In this document: piece by piece, positions 33,683 to 42,450 of the stretch
How positions within the stretch are numbered: position 1 is the first letter of the stretch
How the letters are laid out: the number at the start of each line of letters is the position of its first letter
Source: Streptomyces pseudovenezuelae
GTDB lineage: Bacteria > Actinomycetota > Actinomycetes > Streptomycetales > Streptomycetaceae
DNA length: 64,000 nt
NCBI RefSeq assembly: GCF_001513955.1
Contig: NZ_KQ948148.1
Span: forward strand, 174,418-238,417
Direction of reading: 5' to 3'
Notes under the pieces: generated by a model
The model's database searches: none
The model's input: the letters and a program-made list of their open reading frames with translations, nothing else
Told to the model about the DNA's origin: nothing
Program-made: the position numbers and the translations under genes

Positions 33683-34669
33683 TCAGCCGCACAGGGCCGC
33701 CACCACGAGGCTGTCGAAGGCGAGGTGGTCGGATTGCCAGGCGGTGATTCGGAGGGCGGCGTCCTCGCTCGCGGACCCGGTGGGGAGTCTGGTCGCGGAG
33801 ATGTGGCAGGGGGTGGCCAGGGCCACGGGGTGGTGGAAGGCGCTGCGCAGTTCGACGGGGAGGACGCGGTAGGGGGCGCAGGCCGCCTGGACGGCCTGGC
33901 GGGCGGCCTCCAGGAGGACCATGCCGGGGACGTCGGCCGTCGGGTGGTCGAAGAGCACCGGGTGGCCGGGGTCGATCCGCAGTTCCCAGTTCAGGCCCCG
34001 GCGCTCGGCGGCCGAGCCGGGGACACCGAGCACCACGTCGTGTTCGTCCAGACGGCCCACGATCGCGGGCGGGACGGGGTCGGGCAGGGGCGGGTACCCG
34101 CCGCCCTCCCCCGCGGCGGGGTCGCGACGGTCCGACACATGCAGGGTCAGACGCCCCGCGCCGGCGAAGTCGCCTCCGCGCAGCAGGTCCGCCTCCAGGG
34201 TGAGGCCGGTCAGGGTGTCGCCGCTGCGCCGTACGTCCGTCGCCGTGAAGTCCAGGCGCATCTCGGCGGGACGGGCGCCCAGGAGCAGGGCGCCGGGCAC
34301 CACCTCGAACTCCAGTTCGGCAATGGTGAAGTGATGATCGGCCGGAACTCCGTAGTACGCCTGGCCCACCAGGACGGACGCCTGGCGCAGCGACTCCGCG
34401 GCGAGCAACGGGTCGTACCAGGTGCCGGCGACGGGTGCGTAGAAGTGGTGGCCGCGTGGCCACTGCGCGCCCAACCGGAAGGTGTCGGGGCCCAGTTGCC
34501 GCCAGTCCGTGATCAGTACCTCGGCCACCGCGCTGCGGGCCACGAGGTGGCGCGGAGCGGTCCGGACGAAGTCCAGGTCCCGGTCGAGGTCGGTCTCGGC
34601 CCTGGCCTCCGGGGGAAGGGGAAGGGTGGGTGTGGGGTCGGTCGGGGACACGCGGGTTGCCTTTCTCAT
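33683..34669 (-). CDS. AfsA-family butyrolactone synthase 1
   Basis: Encodes 328 aa from ATG 34669. It has the two hotdog-like AfsA repeats: HHFYAPVAGTWYDPLLAAES with LRQASVL, and later HPVLFDHPTADVPGMVLLEA with ARQAV. The family condenses a beta-ketoacyl chain with dihydroxyacetone phosphate (A-factor type) or makes related butenolide precursors. It is the leftmost gene of the cluster and lies ~22 kb from the second homolog. No ARE-like palindrome is visible upstream. Some AfsA homologs in clusters act as ScbA-like regulators or make a second signal; the sequence does not decide. Confidence 0.9.
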   Translation of the reverse strand: MRKATRVSPTDPTPTLPLPPEARAETDLDRDLDFVRTAPRHLVARSAVAEVLITDWRQLGPDTFRLGAQWPRGHHFYAPVAGTWYDPLLAAESLRQASVLVGQAYYGVPADHHFTIAELEFEVVPGALLLGARPAEMRLDFTATDVRRSGDTLTGLTLEADLLRGGDFAGAGRLTLHVSDRRDPAAGEGGGYPPLPDPVPPAIVGRLDEHDVVLGVPGSAAERRGLNWELRIDPGHPVLFDHPTADVPGMVLLEAARQAVQAACAPYRVLPVELRSAFHHPVALATPCHISATRLPTGSASEDAALRITAWQSDHLAFDSLVVAALCG

Positions 34670-35031
34670 GGGCGTCGACGCCAGGGCACGGCGTACCGGT
34701 GAGGTGCCGGACGGGCCGGGCCGGATGAGGCCGACCGGTCCTGCCGGAGCGAAGGCGGCGGTGGCTTCGGGCCGGTGGAGCGGGCCGGTGGCGTCGGGCG
34801 GCTACGAGCAGCGACAGGCTGTGTGAGGTGGGGCGGGTGGAACGGGTGGGGCGGGGGGAACGGGTGCGGTGACTCGTGCCGGGCTGCGGATCGGCGCGGT
34901 CTCAGCGAAGTTGACCCCACCAGGCCTGAGGGCCGGGCCAGACCGGGCTGGGCTGCGACTGCGACTGCGACTGCGACTGCCTGGACTACGAGGGCCCGGC
35001 CCTGCCCGACCGCCCGCCCCGCAGCCGTTCC
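34670..35031. other. Intergenic region with CTGCGA repeats
   Basis: 362 bp between afsA-1 and the flavin reductase gene. At ~34954-34979 a hexamer CTGCGA is repeated four times. Frames across it are repetitive Arg/Gly/Leu and are not convincing. Confidence 0.5.
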
Positions 35032-35508
35032 TCAGGCCGCCGCCAGCGCCGTGAAGCGGCCCGCGTGGAACACCAGCGGTCCCGCCTGGTCCGTCAGGGC
35101 GCCCTCCAGGGCCTCGGCGATGACCAGTTCGTGGTCGCCGGCCCGGTGGACCGCGCTGATACGGCAGTCCAGCCAGCCCAGTCCGTCGGCGGGGATCGGG
35201 TGCCCGGCCCGGGTCGTCGACCAGTTGTCGCCCGCGAAACGGTCGGCGCCCTTGGTGCTGAACAGCCTGCACAGCTCCGCGTGCCCGTCGCCGAGGATCG
35301 TCACGGCGAAGTGGCCGGCCTCGCGGATGGCCGGCCAGGTGGACGAGGTGTCCGCGGCACACAGGGCGACCAGCGGCGGGGTCAGGGAGACGGAGGTGAA
35401 GGAGTTGACCGCCATGCCCTTGGGACCGTCTGCTGTGTCGGCCGTGATCAGGACCACTCCGGTGGTGAACCGGCCGAGTATGTCGCGGAACGAGCGTTGC
35501 TCCAGCAT
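35032..35508 (-). CDS. Flavin reductase (HpaC-like)
   Basis: Encodes 158 aa from ATG 35508; the longer frame upstream is low-complexity. It begins MLEQRSFRDILGRFTTGVVL, followed by GMAVNSFTSVSLTPPLVALC, the FMN-binding signature of the HpaC/flavin-reductase family. It supplies FMNH2 to a partner monooxygenase. The natural partner is the LLM oxidoreductase encoded ~560 bp upstream on the same strand, forming a two-component monooxygenase. Confidence 0.92.
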   Translation of the reverse strand: MLEQRSFRDILGRFTTGVVLITADTADGPKGMAVNSFTSVSLTPPLVALCAADTSSTWPAIREAGHFAVTILGDGHAELCRLFSTKGADRFAGDNWSTTRAGHPIPADGLGWLDCRISAVHRAGDHELVIAEALEGALTDQAGPLVFHAGRFTALAAA

Positions 35509-36071
35509 GAGTTCTTTCCGTTCGGACGGGACGCCCGGGCGGACCGGCCGGGCGTGCGTGGCGTGGGGCGGGGTGGGGTGGGTGGGGCAGGGTGGAGCGG
35601 GATGACTTGCGGGGCGTCGGGGGTGCGGGGTCCGGGATGGGGGCGCTTCGGGGTTCCGGGATGGGGGCGGCCGACGGCGAGGTCCTCCTCCGCCTCCGGC
35701 CGGATCCGGCCGGATCCGGTCTCGGCGGGGCCTCACTGTGGGCCGGACGGCACCCCCCGCCGCCGGTCGATGGCCTCAGGGGCGTTCGCATGCCACGAGT
35801 TGGTGCACGAGGCGTGCCCATGGGCGGGCGGTGGTCGCGAGGTCCGGCGCCACCGCCGACCGGCCTCAGCTCCGGCGTGGAGCCCCGATCGCGGGGACCT
35901 CCGCCGCCGGACAAAGGCCGATGCCGGGAGATTCTGCGCAAGGCCTGCCCAAGGGCCTCCGACGACGAGGTCCACCGGCTCCTCCCACCGGCCCCCGGGC
36001 CCGGATTTCGCCGGAATCCGCAACTCCCGGCCGCCCCCACACAACCGAACCCCACAACGGCCGGACCAGGT
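35509..36071. other. 563-bp gap between the two monooxygenase components
   Basis: I see no convincing gene. G-rich direct repeats of GGGATGGGGGCG occur at ~35636-35665. Reverse-strand frames such as 35733-36044 have no start signal or family features. The stretch may hold a promoter for the flavin reductase gene or be decayed DNA. Confidence 0.45.
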
Positions 36072-37181
36072 CTAGCCCTTGCGGCTCGCGATCGCGAAGT
36101 CCACCGCCTCCTGCGGCCGGGCGGCGGAACCCGTGAGGCGCGGGGAGACATAGCGGGCCAGCAGTTCCATGCTGCGGTTGGTCTTCTCCCACGACGTCCA
36201 GTCGGCGACGTAGACGAGCAGGGTGCCGAAGCCGCCGGTGATCTCCTGCAGGCGCTCGATGCCGGCGACCACGTCGTCCACGGAGCCGACGAGCGCGCCC
36301 CCGGCCTCCACGCGGGCCTCCAGGGCCCTCTCCCGCGGGACGTCCGGGCTGAGCACCTCGCGGCCGGCCGCCTTGCCGAAGTACTCGAACAGCCAGCGGT
36401 CGTAGCCCTCGCGGACATCCGCGTAGGCCTCCTCGCGGGTCTCGGCCACGTGCACCGGCAGGGCGATGCGCCACTTGTCGCGGTCCAGGGTCTGGCCGTG
36501 CTCGGCGGCCGACTCCTCCGCGTACTTCCACTGGTGGGCGAGGTTGATGTGCGCGGGCGCACCCGGCGTCAGCAGGGCGAAGGGCAGCGCGAAGGACGTC
36601 ATGCTCAGCCCGTACTGGCCGATCAGGCGCGGGCTCGACTGCGAGGTGCCGGAGGTCGCCACGGCCACCTCGATGCCCTGCGGGGAGAAGCGCGGCAGCT
36701 GGAGCTTGGCGTCGCGCAGGTCGTACCAGTCGGTCTGCTGGGTGATGCGCTCCTCGCCGTTGACGAGTTCCAGGACCGTCGGCAGCGCCTCCTCCAGGCG
36801 GCGGCGCTGCACCGGCTGCTCCAGGCCGAACATCTTCGCGTCGAAGGGCACGCCGGGGCCGACGCCCAGGATGTACCGGCCGCGGGTCAGATGGTCGAGG
36901 TGGACGGCCCGGCTCGCCACGTGGAAGGGGTGGTGGCCGGACAGGGGTACGACACCGTGGGCCAGCTTGATCTGGCGGGTGCGCTGCGAGGCGGCGGCGA
37001 TCAGGGTCTCGGGCGCCCCGACCAGGCCCCAGCCCAGCGTGTGGTGCTCACCGAACCACGCCTCGTCGAAGTTGAGGTCGTCGACGTACTCGACGAGGTC
37101 CAGGTTCCGGCGTATCGCCAGGTTCGGGTCCTGGCCGGTCTCGTGGACGGGGGACAGGAACAGACCGATACGGCTGTGCAC
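36072..37181 (-). CDS. LLM-class flavin-dependent monooxygenase
   Basis: Encodes 369 aa from GTG 37181 with AGGAGG seven bases upstream. It is a bacterial-luciferase-like TIM barrel: MHSRIGLFLSPVHETGQ, FDEAWFGEHHTLGW, LAHGVVPLSGHHPFHVASR, and GRYILGVGPGVPFDAKMFG are all typical. Such enzymes hydroxylate or oxidatively cleave a substrate with reduced flavin and O2. Together with the cluster's flavin reductase it forms a two-component system. N-hydroxylation, C-hydroxylation or Baeyer-Villiger chemistry are all possible. Confidence 0.93.
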   Translation of the reverse strand: MHSRIGLFLSPVHETGQDPNLAIRRNLDLVEYVDDLNFDEAWFGEHHTLGWGLVGAPETLIAAASQRTRQIKLAHGVVPLSGHHPFHVASRAVHLDHLTRGRYILGVGPGVPFDAKMFGLEQPVQRRRLEEALPTVLELVNGEERITQQTDWYDLRDAKLQLPRFSPQGIEVAVATSGTSQSSPRLIGQYGLSMTSFALPFALLTPGAPAHINLAHQWKYAEESAAEHGQTLDRDKWRIALPVHVAETREEAYADVREGYDRWLFEYFGKAAGREVLSPDVPRERALEARVEAGGALVGSVDDVVAGIERLQEITGGFGTLLVYVADWTSWEKTNRSMELLARYVSPRLTGSAARPQEAVDFAIASRKG

Positions 37182-37238
37182 GATGAGCCTCCTGAGAGAA
37201 CGAAGATGAGAGAAGGGAGAAGAAGAGGAGAGGGGGCG

Positions 37239-38513
37239 TCAGGCGACCCGGTACACCGAGTCCTTCAGCGCGCGGACCTTCTCGTAGCCCGCCGTGAGCG
37301 TGGCCTCGTCCGGTGCCGTGAGGTACACCCGCAGGGGTGTGGTCAGCAGGTCGACGGTGGGCCTGATCCGGGCGCCGGGCGTGAGCTTGACCGTCGCGGA
37401 GAAGACGCTCTCCAGGGAGCGGATCTCCGTCACGGCCGTCTCGTCCACGGACTCCACGACGCCGTCGAGCTCGGTCGGGGTGTTGTAGACGACGGCCGGC
37501 TGGAGCCTGGTGTACGTCCGGCCGCCGTACCGCGCGCGGAACTCCTCGGGGCGGACGTACGCCTGCGCGGTGAGCGCCGCCTGGTTGTGGCCCAGGCACA
37601 CGTCGTGGAAGGGGGCGCTGATGTTGCCGTTGAGGCGGGTGCCGATCTCGACCAGGACGGGGCCCTCGTCGGTGACGATGACCTCGGCGTGGGCCGGTCC
37701 CCAGGCGACGCCGAGAGCGGCGAGGACCTCGTCGACGTACGCTGTGAGCGCGGCGACGACCGGGTTGCCGGCCGGGTCGGCGAGCAGGTCGCGGTTGTAG
37801 ATGTTCTTGCCGGACGGCAGCAGCGTCTTCTCGTACTCCCAGACCCCGCACACATAGCGCTCGCCGCCGCTGCTGACGGTGTCGACGATGTACTCGGTGC
37901 CCTTGAGGTAGGACTGCACGAGGATCTCGGTGTTGGTGACGCCGAACATGTTCGGGGCGTCGAGGACGCCCCGCGCGGCGGCGCGGACCGCGTCGGGGTC
38001 CGCGCAGACGACGACGCCGTCGGAGGCGGCCGAGCTGAGCGGCTTGACGACGACCGGGTAGCTGCCGTGCTCCTCGGCCCAGGCCACCGCGGCGTCCGGG
38101 TCGTCGGTCTTGAACTGCTCCACGCAGCGCACGCCGGCCCGCCGCAGTGTCTCGGTCATCTCGTACTTGTCCCGGCGGGCCGGGGACAGCGCCGAGCCGT
38201 TGGACGGGACACCGACCGCCTCGCTCAGCCGGTCGGCGAGCGGCACGGACGACTCCTGGCCGGCGATCACGCACACCGGGTCCAGGCCGCGCAGCACCTC
38301 GACGAGTTCGGCCTCGTCGGTGGCGAGGACGGTGTCGTCGTACGCGGTGAGATCCGGCGGGGCCATCGCCGGGATCAGCTCCGGGGTGCTCTGGACGTGG
38401 ACGACGGCCGTACCGTGCGCGGCGAACGCGGCGGGGTAGAAGTTGCCGGCGGAGTAGCCGTCGACGACGACCGCGACGCGGCGCGGGCCGTCCGTGGGGG
38501 ACGCGGTGCTCAT
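37239..38513 (-). CDS. ATP-grasp ligase (L-amino acid ligase type)
   Basis: Encodes 424 aa, coupled to the aminotransferase gene by ATGA. The ATP-grasp fold is clear: SYPVVVKPLSSAASDGV (ATP-binding Lys), ILVQSYLKGTEYIVDTV, HAEVIVTDEGPVLVEIGTRL and the Mg-binding NGNISAPFHDVC. It resembles BacD/BL00235-type L-amino acid ligases, which form an alpha-peptide or amide bond through an acyl phosphate. The product is probably a dipeptide or amide of an unusual amino acid made by neighbouring genes (inference). Confidence 0.92.
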   Translation of the reverse strand: MSTASPTDGPRRVAVVVDGYSAGNFYPAAFAAHGTAVVHVQSTPELIPAMAPPDLTAYDDTVLATDEAELVEVLRGLDPVCVIAGQESSVPLADRLSEAVGVPSNGSALSPARRDKYEMTETLRRAGVRCVEQFKTDDPDAAVAWAEEHGSYPVVVKPLSSAASDGVVVCADPDAVRAAARGVLDAPNMFGVTNTEILVQSYLKGTEYIVDTVSSGGERYVCGVWEYEKTLLPSGKNIYNRDLLADPAGNPVVAALTAYVDEVLAALGVAWGPAHAEVIVTDEGPVLVEIGTRLNGNISAPFHDVCLGHNQAALTAQAYVRPEEFRARYGGRTYTRLQPAVVYNTPTELDGVVESVDETAVTEIRSLESVFSATVKLTPGARIRPTVDLLTTPLRVYLTAPDEATLTAGYEKVRALKDSVYRVA

Positions 38514-39958
38514 GCGTGGGCCTCCGATGCGGGCACGAACTCGGGCAGGGACGCGGCGAGGGAGCCGGGAAGTGAGCCGGGGCGGGCGTGCGGCCGGGAC
38601 TCGGGCCGGTCGCCGGGCTCGGCCTCCAGCACCGGGCCGACCGCGGACTCGGCCCGGACGAAGCGGGCCAGGCGGGCGATGCCCTCGCGGATCGCGGCCG
38701 GGGTGAGGTTGCTGAAGCCGAGGCGCAGGGCCCGTTCGCCGCCGCCCTCCAGGTGGAACATGCTCATCGGCGCCCAGCTGACCGCGTAGTCGCGCGCCGA
38801 GCGTTCCATCGCGACCAGGTCGGCCTCGAAGGGCACCTCGACGACGAGGAAGAAGCCGCCGCGCGGGCGGTTCCAGCGCACCCCGTGCTCGGCGTACCGC
38901 TCGGGCGGGAAGTGCCGGGCGAGGGCGTCGAGGGTGGCGGCGAGCCGTTCCTGGTAGACGGCGGCCAGATCGCGGGTGGCGGAGCGCAGGTCGTGGTCGG
39001 CGTCGACGAGGATGCCGCCGATCGCCGCCTGGGACAGCGAGGACGAGCCGACCGTGAACATGGCCTTGGCCTTGGAGAGTTCCTGGGCGAGGGTGCGCCG
39101 CACGCCGTCCTCGCCGACGACCTCGCGGTCACCGACCAGGTAGCCGAGGCGGGCGCCGGGGAAGGCGGACTTGGCGAAGGAGCCCAGGTAGACGACGTCG
39201 CCGCGGGTGTCCAGGGACTTCAGGGTCGGCAGCCGCTCCTCGTCGCTCGCGAAGAGCCCGTAGGGGTTGTCCTCCAGGATGGTGAACCCCTCCTCGGCGG
39301 CCAGCGCGAGCAGTCGCCTGCGCGCCTCCAGCGGGACGACCGTGCCCGAGGGGTTGGAGAAGTCGGGGACCAGGTAGAGCGCGGCGGGGCGCTTGCCCTC
39401 GGCCCGCACGGCCCGTACGGCGGCGGCCACGGCCTCGGGTTCGAGACCGTCGGGGCCCTCGGTGATGCCCTTCACCGGGATGTCGAGCATGCGGGCGGCG
39501 CCCCGGATGCCGACGTACGCCGGGGACACGGACAGCAGCACGTCGTCGGGCGACCGGAACAGCCCGCGCAGGGCGACCAGCGCGGCCTCCTGGAAGCCGT
39601 GCGTGATCATGATGGCCTCGGGCGCGACATCGATGTCCTCGTCCCGGGCGAGCATGCGGACGACCTCGTCCTGGATGAACCCGTTGACGGGTCCGTACTG
39701 GAAGTGCAGCCGGGTGATGCGCTGTTCGGGCACGCCCCGCTGCCGCAGGTGGGTCACGTACCGGTCGACGTAGTACGAGAGCTTCGCGAGGTCGTGGGTG
39801 CCGTCGTGGGGCGCTCCCGAGGAGAACGACAGGGCTTCGGGGAACCGCATCGCCGTCTCGCTGAGCAGGCGCATCGAGTCCATGGCCGGGTCGACGATGG
39901 CGGCGTGCAGCGCGTCACGGGGCAGGGCGGTGTCTTGCGGAACTGGCGTAGTGGACAC
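38510..39958 (-). CDS. HpgT-like PLP aminotransferase
   Basis: Encodes 482 aa from GTG 39958, which has GGAAGG upstream; a longer start at 39982 has no RBS. It is a fold-type I aminotransferase: FQYGPVNGFIQDEVVRML, THGFQEAALVALRGLF, DFSNPSGT, ILEDNPYG, and the PLP Lys263 in SFAKSAFPGAR. The style is that of HpgT (3,5-dihydroxyphenylglycine transaminase) and MocR-related enzymes, but it has no GntR domain. It likely aminates an alpha-keto acid to the amino acid used by the ATP-grasp ligase. The last ~45 residues are a Pro/Ser/Glu-rich tail. Confidence 0.92.
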   Translation of the reverse strand: MSTTPVPQDTALPRDALHAAIVDPAMDSMRLLSETAMRFPEALSFSSGAPHDGTHDLAKLSYYVDRYVTHLRQRGVPEQRITRLHFQYGPVNGFIQDEVVRMLARDEDIDVAPEAIMITHGFQEAALVALRGLFRSPDDVLLSVSPAYVGIRGAARMLDIPVKGITEGPDGLEPEAVAAAVRAVRAEGKRPAALYLVPDFSNPSGTVVPLEARRRLLALAAEEGFTILEDNPYGLFASDEERLPTLKSLDTRGDVVYLGSFAKSAFPGARLGYLVGDREVVGEDGVRRTLAQELSKAKAMFTVGSSSLSQAAIGGILVDADHDLRSATRDLAAVYQERLAATLDALARHFPPERYAEHGVRWNRPRGGFFLVVEVPFEADLVAMERSARDYAVSWAPMSMFHLEGGGERALRLGFSNLTPAAIREGIARLARFVRAESAVGPVLEAEPGDRPESRPHARPGSLPGSLAASLPEFVPASEAHA

Positions 39959-40033
39959 GTCAGTCGGATCCTTCCGGTTCACGGGCGGGGAGAGGGCGCA
40001 GGTGGGGGCGGAGATGAGGGCGCGGGTGCGGAG

Positions 40034-40339
40034 TCAGGCCGCCGAGGGCCGGGGCGCGGCGGTGATCCACGTCCCCTTGCCGGGGGCCCACTGGCGGACG
40101 CGGACGTGGCAGACGATGCCGCCCTGGACGTACGGCTCCGCGGCGAGGATGTCCTGGAGACGCTCGCGGTCCTCGGCCTCGTAGACCAGCAGGCCGCCGT
40201 TGGTGTCCTGGAGCGGGCCGGCGAGCAGGAGTACGCCGCTGTCGGTGAGGGTGCGCAGGTAGTCGGTGTGGGCGCGGTGCAGGGGCTCCCGGCCCGCGCG
40301 GTCGACGTTGTACTCGAATTCGACGACGAACTTCGCCAT
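40034..40339 (-). CDS. YCII-family small enzyme
   Basis: Encodes 101 aa from ATG 40339 with AGGAGG. It has a ferredoxin-like YCII domain: MAKFVVEFEYNVDR, a HRAHTDYLRTLTDSGVLLLA segment with the conserved His/Asp pair, AGPLQDTNGGLLVYEA, and EPYVQGG. Family members include small isomerases/hydrolases and proteins of unknown function in aromatic-compound pathways. Here it is probably a tailoring enzyme. It lies between the aminotransferase and SDR genes. Confidence 0.9.
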   Translation of the reverse strand: MAKFVVEFEYNVDRAGREPLHRAHTDYLRTLTDSGVLLLAGPLQDTNGGLLVYEAEDRERLQDILAAEPYVQGGIVCHVRVRQWAPGKGTWITAAPRPSAA

Positions 40340-40380
40340 GGGTGCCTCCTGGGGCGGGGTGCGGGACGGGGCCGGGCTCA

Positions 40381-40440
40381 CATGCGTCGGGCCTACATGT
40401 GTCGGGGCTACATGTGTCGGGGCTACATGTGTCGGGCTCA
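40381..40440. repeat. 15-bp tandem repeat at the 3' end of the SDR gene
   Basis: Four units of CATGTGTCGGGGCTA (first and last variant), between the YCII start and the SDR stop. The array may have arisen by slippage from the SDR's last codons, since CATGTAG, the stop region, continues the pattern. Confidence 0.8.
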
Positions 40441-41193
40441 CATGTAGAGGCCGCCGTTGATGTCGATGACGGAACCGGTCGAGTAGCCGGCGCTCTCGGA
40501 GCAGAGGTGCAGCACGCTGCCCACGGCCTCGGCGACCGTGCCGTAACGCCCCATCGGCAGCCGGGACATGACGTCCTTCTTGGACTCCTCGGTGCGGCGC
40601 TCGAAGGCGCCGGCCACCCGGTCGGTCGCGATCGGGCCGTGCGCGACGACGTTGGCCACCACGCCGGTGCCGGCCAGCTCGTAGGCCATCTGCTTGGTCA
40701 TGCCGATCACGGCGGCCTTGGCGGCGACGTACGCGGCGTTGTTGAAGTGGCTGTACGTACGGCCGCCCGCGGAGGCGAAGTTGACGATGCGGCCGTAGCC
40801 GTCGGCGGCCATCCGCGGGCCGCACACCTTGACCGCGATCCAGCTGCTGACGACGTTCTCCAGGAACGTCTGGTCGAAGTGGTCCGTGGTCAGGTCGGCG
40901 TAGCCGATCACGCGGGTGTCGCCGCCGACGCCGTTGACCAGGATCGACGGGGCGAACCGGTCGACGATGTCGGTCAACCGGGCTTCGGCCGCGGGGATGT
41001 CGGTGATGTCGCCGACGACGGCCTCGACCTTGGTGAGCCGGCCCAGTTCCTCGGCGAGCCGGTGGACGGCCGCCGCGTCACGGTCGAACAGGACGAGGGT
41101 GTGGCCCTCTTCGGCGAGCTCGCGCGCGACCTCCTTGAGGATGCCTCCGGCGGCGCCGACCAGCAGGGCGGTGCGGGGGGTGGGTGCGGACAT
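40438..41193 (-). CDS. Short-chain dehydrogenase/reductase 1
   Basis: Encodes 251 aa. The cofactor loop is VGAAGGILKEVA, a variant of TGxxxGIG. D-rich LVLFDRD suggests NAD(H). The active site has Ser in NFASAGG and Tyr-x-x-x-Lys in YVAAKAA. The C-terminal TGSVIDINGGLYM is normal. It reduces or oxidises a carbonyl/alcohol intermediate. It follows the MFS gene by six bases in the same operon. Bacilysin-type pathways also combine an SDR with ATP-grasp, aminotransferase and MFS genes, which is suggestive only. Confidence 0.92.
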   Translation of the reverse strand: MSAPTPRTALLVGAAGGILKEVARELAEEGHTLVLFDRDAAAVHRLAEELGRLTKVEAVVGDITDIPAAEARLTDIVDRFAPSILVNGVGGDTRVIGYADLTTDHFDQTFLENVVSSWIAVKVCGPRMAADGYGRIVNFASAGGRTYSHFNNAAYVAAKAAVIGMTKQMAYELAGTGVVANVVAHGPIATDRVAGAFERRTEESKKDVMSRLPMGRYGTVAEAVGSVLHLCSESAGYSTGSVIDINGGLYM

Positions 41194-41199
41194 GACGGT

Positions 41200-42450
41200 T
41201 CACCTTGTCTCTCGGGTCAGCTGTTCTGCGGTGTCGGGGTGGTCACTGGGGGCGGCCGGCGCCTTCGCGAAGCCCGCGAGCCGCGGCAGCAGCGCGAAGC
41301 CGAGCGTCACCGCGCATCCGAGGCCGAGGACGGACAGCCACAGGGCCCCGTAGCCGTGGGCGTGGGCCAGGGCGAGGCCGGCCGGGCTGCCGACGACGAA
41401 CGCCGCGTTCCAGGCGAAGAAGTAGGAGCCCTGGTAGCTGCCACTGCGCCCGGCGGGCGCCCGGTCGGCGATGAAGGTGGCGGACATGGGGGCCCACAGC
41501 ACCTCGCCGAGCGTCCACACGACGGTGGCGAGCGTGAAGGAGAGCATGCCGTCGGCCAGGACGTTGGCGCCGAAGCCGACGGCCATGAAGGCGGCGGCCA
41601 TGATCAGCGGGATGTGCGGGCGCAGCCCGCCGACGAGCCGGGGCACGAGCGGCAGCAGCAGGACGGACAGCACCGCGTTGACCGCGAGGACGAATCCGAT
41701 GCCCCCGGCGGTCAGCCCGCTGTCCCGCATGTCCAGCGGGAGCGCGGAGTTGACCTGGAGGTAGATGCAGGCCAGCAGGAAGGTCAGCAGCAGGAAGGCG
41801 ACCAGGACCGGGGTGCGGAAGGGTTCGGCGATGCCGCGCGCGGCCGATGCGAGGGCGGCGGCCGCTCCGCCGGGCCGGTCCGCGGTCCGGGGCAGGGGGT
41901 CGGCGGGCACCGCGAACACCAGGGCCGCGTACAGCAGACTGGAGACCGCCCAGACGACGAAGAGGGCGCCGGGGCTGACTTCGAGCAGGAACCCGGAGAG
42001 CACGGGGCTCAGCGACATGCCGATGTTGAAGCCCACCAGGAAGAGGCTGTACGCCTTCGAGAACTGTTCCGGGGGCACGATCGCGGAGATCAGTCCGGCG
42101 CCGGCGGGCCGGTCCACGGCCGACAGGAACCCGGTGATCAGCGACAGCGCGCACAGCGCGGCCACATGGTCGGCGACGGCGAACAGGAGGGCCATGCCGG
42201 CGGTGAACGGCTGGGCCGCGACGATGGTGCGGCGCGGGCCGATCAGATCGGCGACCGCTCCTCCCACCAGTCCGGACAGCACCACTCCGGCGCCGAAGAG
42301 CCCGACGACGAGTGGGGTGGTGCCGGGGGCGACGAGGTGGTTCTGCTCCAGGTAGAGGACGAGGAAGGCGGGGGCGAGCGTGCCGAGCCGGCTGACGGTC
42401 TGGCCGCACCACAGCAGCCAGAACGCCTTGGGGAGGGCCATCAGGAGCAT
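41200..42450 (-). CDS. MFS exporter
   Basis: Encodes 416 aa with 12 predicted membrane spans. The conserved loop 2-3 motif reads GAVADLIGPRRTI, matching the MFS GxxxDRxGRR form. It overlaps the upstream pseudo-transposase gene by 10 bp (or 1 bp if the second ATG at 42441 is used), so the two are likely translated together. A role in exporting the cluster's product, and thereby self-resistance, is the simplest reading. Confidence 0.92.
   Translation of the reverse strand: MLLMALPKAFWLLWCGQTVSRLGTLAPAFLVLYLEQNHLVAPGTTPLVVGLFGAGVVLSGLVGGAVADLIGPRRTIVAAQPFTAGMALLFAVADHVAALCALSLITGFLSAVDRPAGAGLISAIVPPEQFSKAYSLFLVGFNIGMSLSPVLSGFLLEVSPGALFVVWAVSSLLYAALVFAVPADPLPRTADRPGGAAAALASAARGIAEPFRTPVLVAFLLLTFLLACIYLQVNSALPLDMRDSGLTAGGIGFVLAVNAVLSVLLLPLVPRLVGGLRPHIPLIMAAAFMAVGFGANVLADGMLSFTLATVVWTLGEVLWAPMSATFIADRAPAGRSGSYQGSYFFAWNAAFVVGSPAGLALAHAHGYGALWLSVLGLGCAVTLGFALLPRLAGFAKAPAAPSDHPDTAEQLTRETR

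Noticed and set aside
35733..36044. 103-aa ORF between the monooxygenase components
   Set aside because: Arg/Pro/Gly-rich with no start signal; I could not support it.
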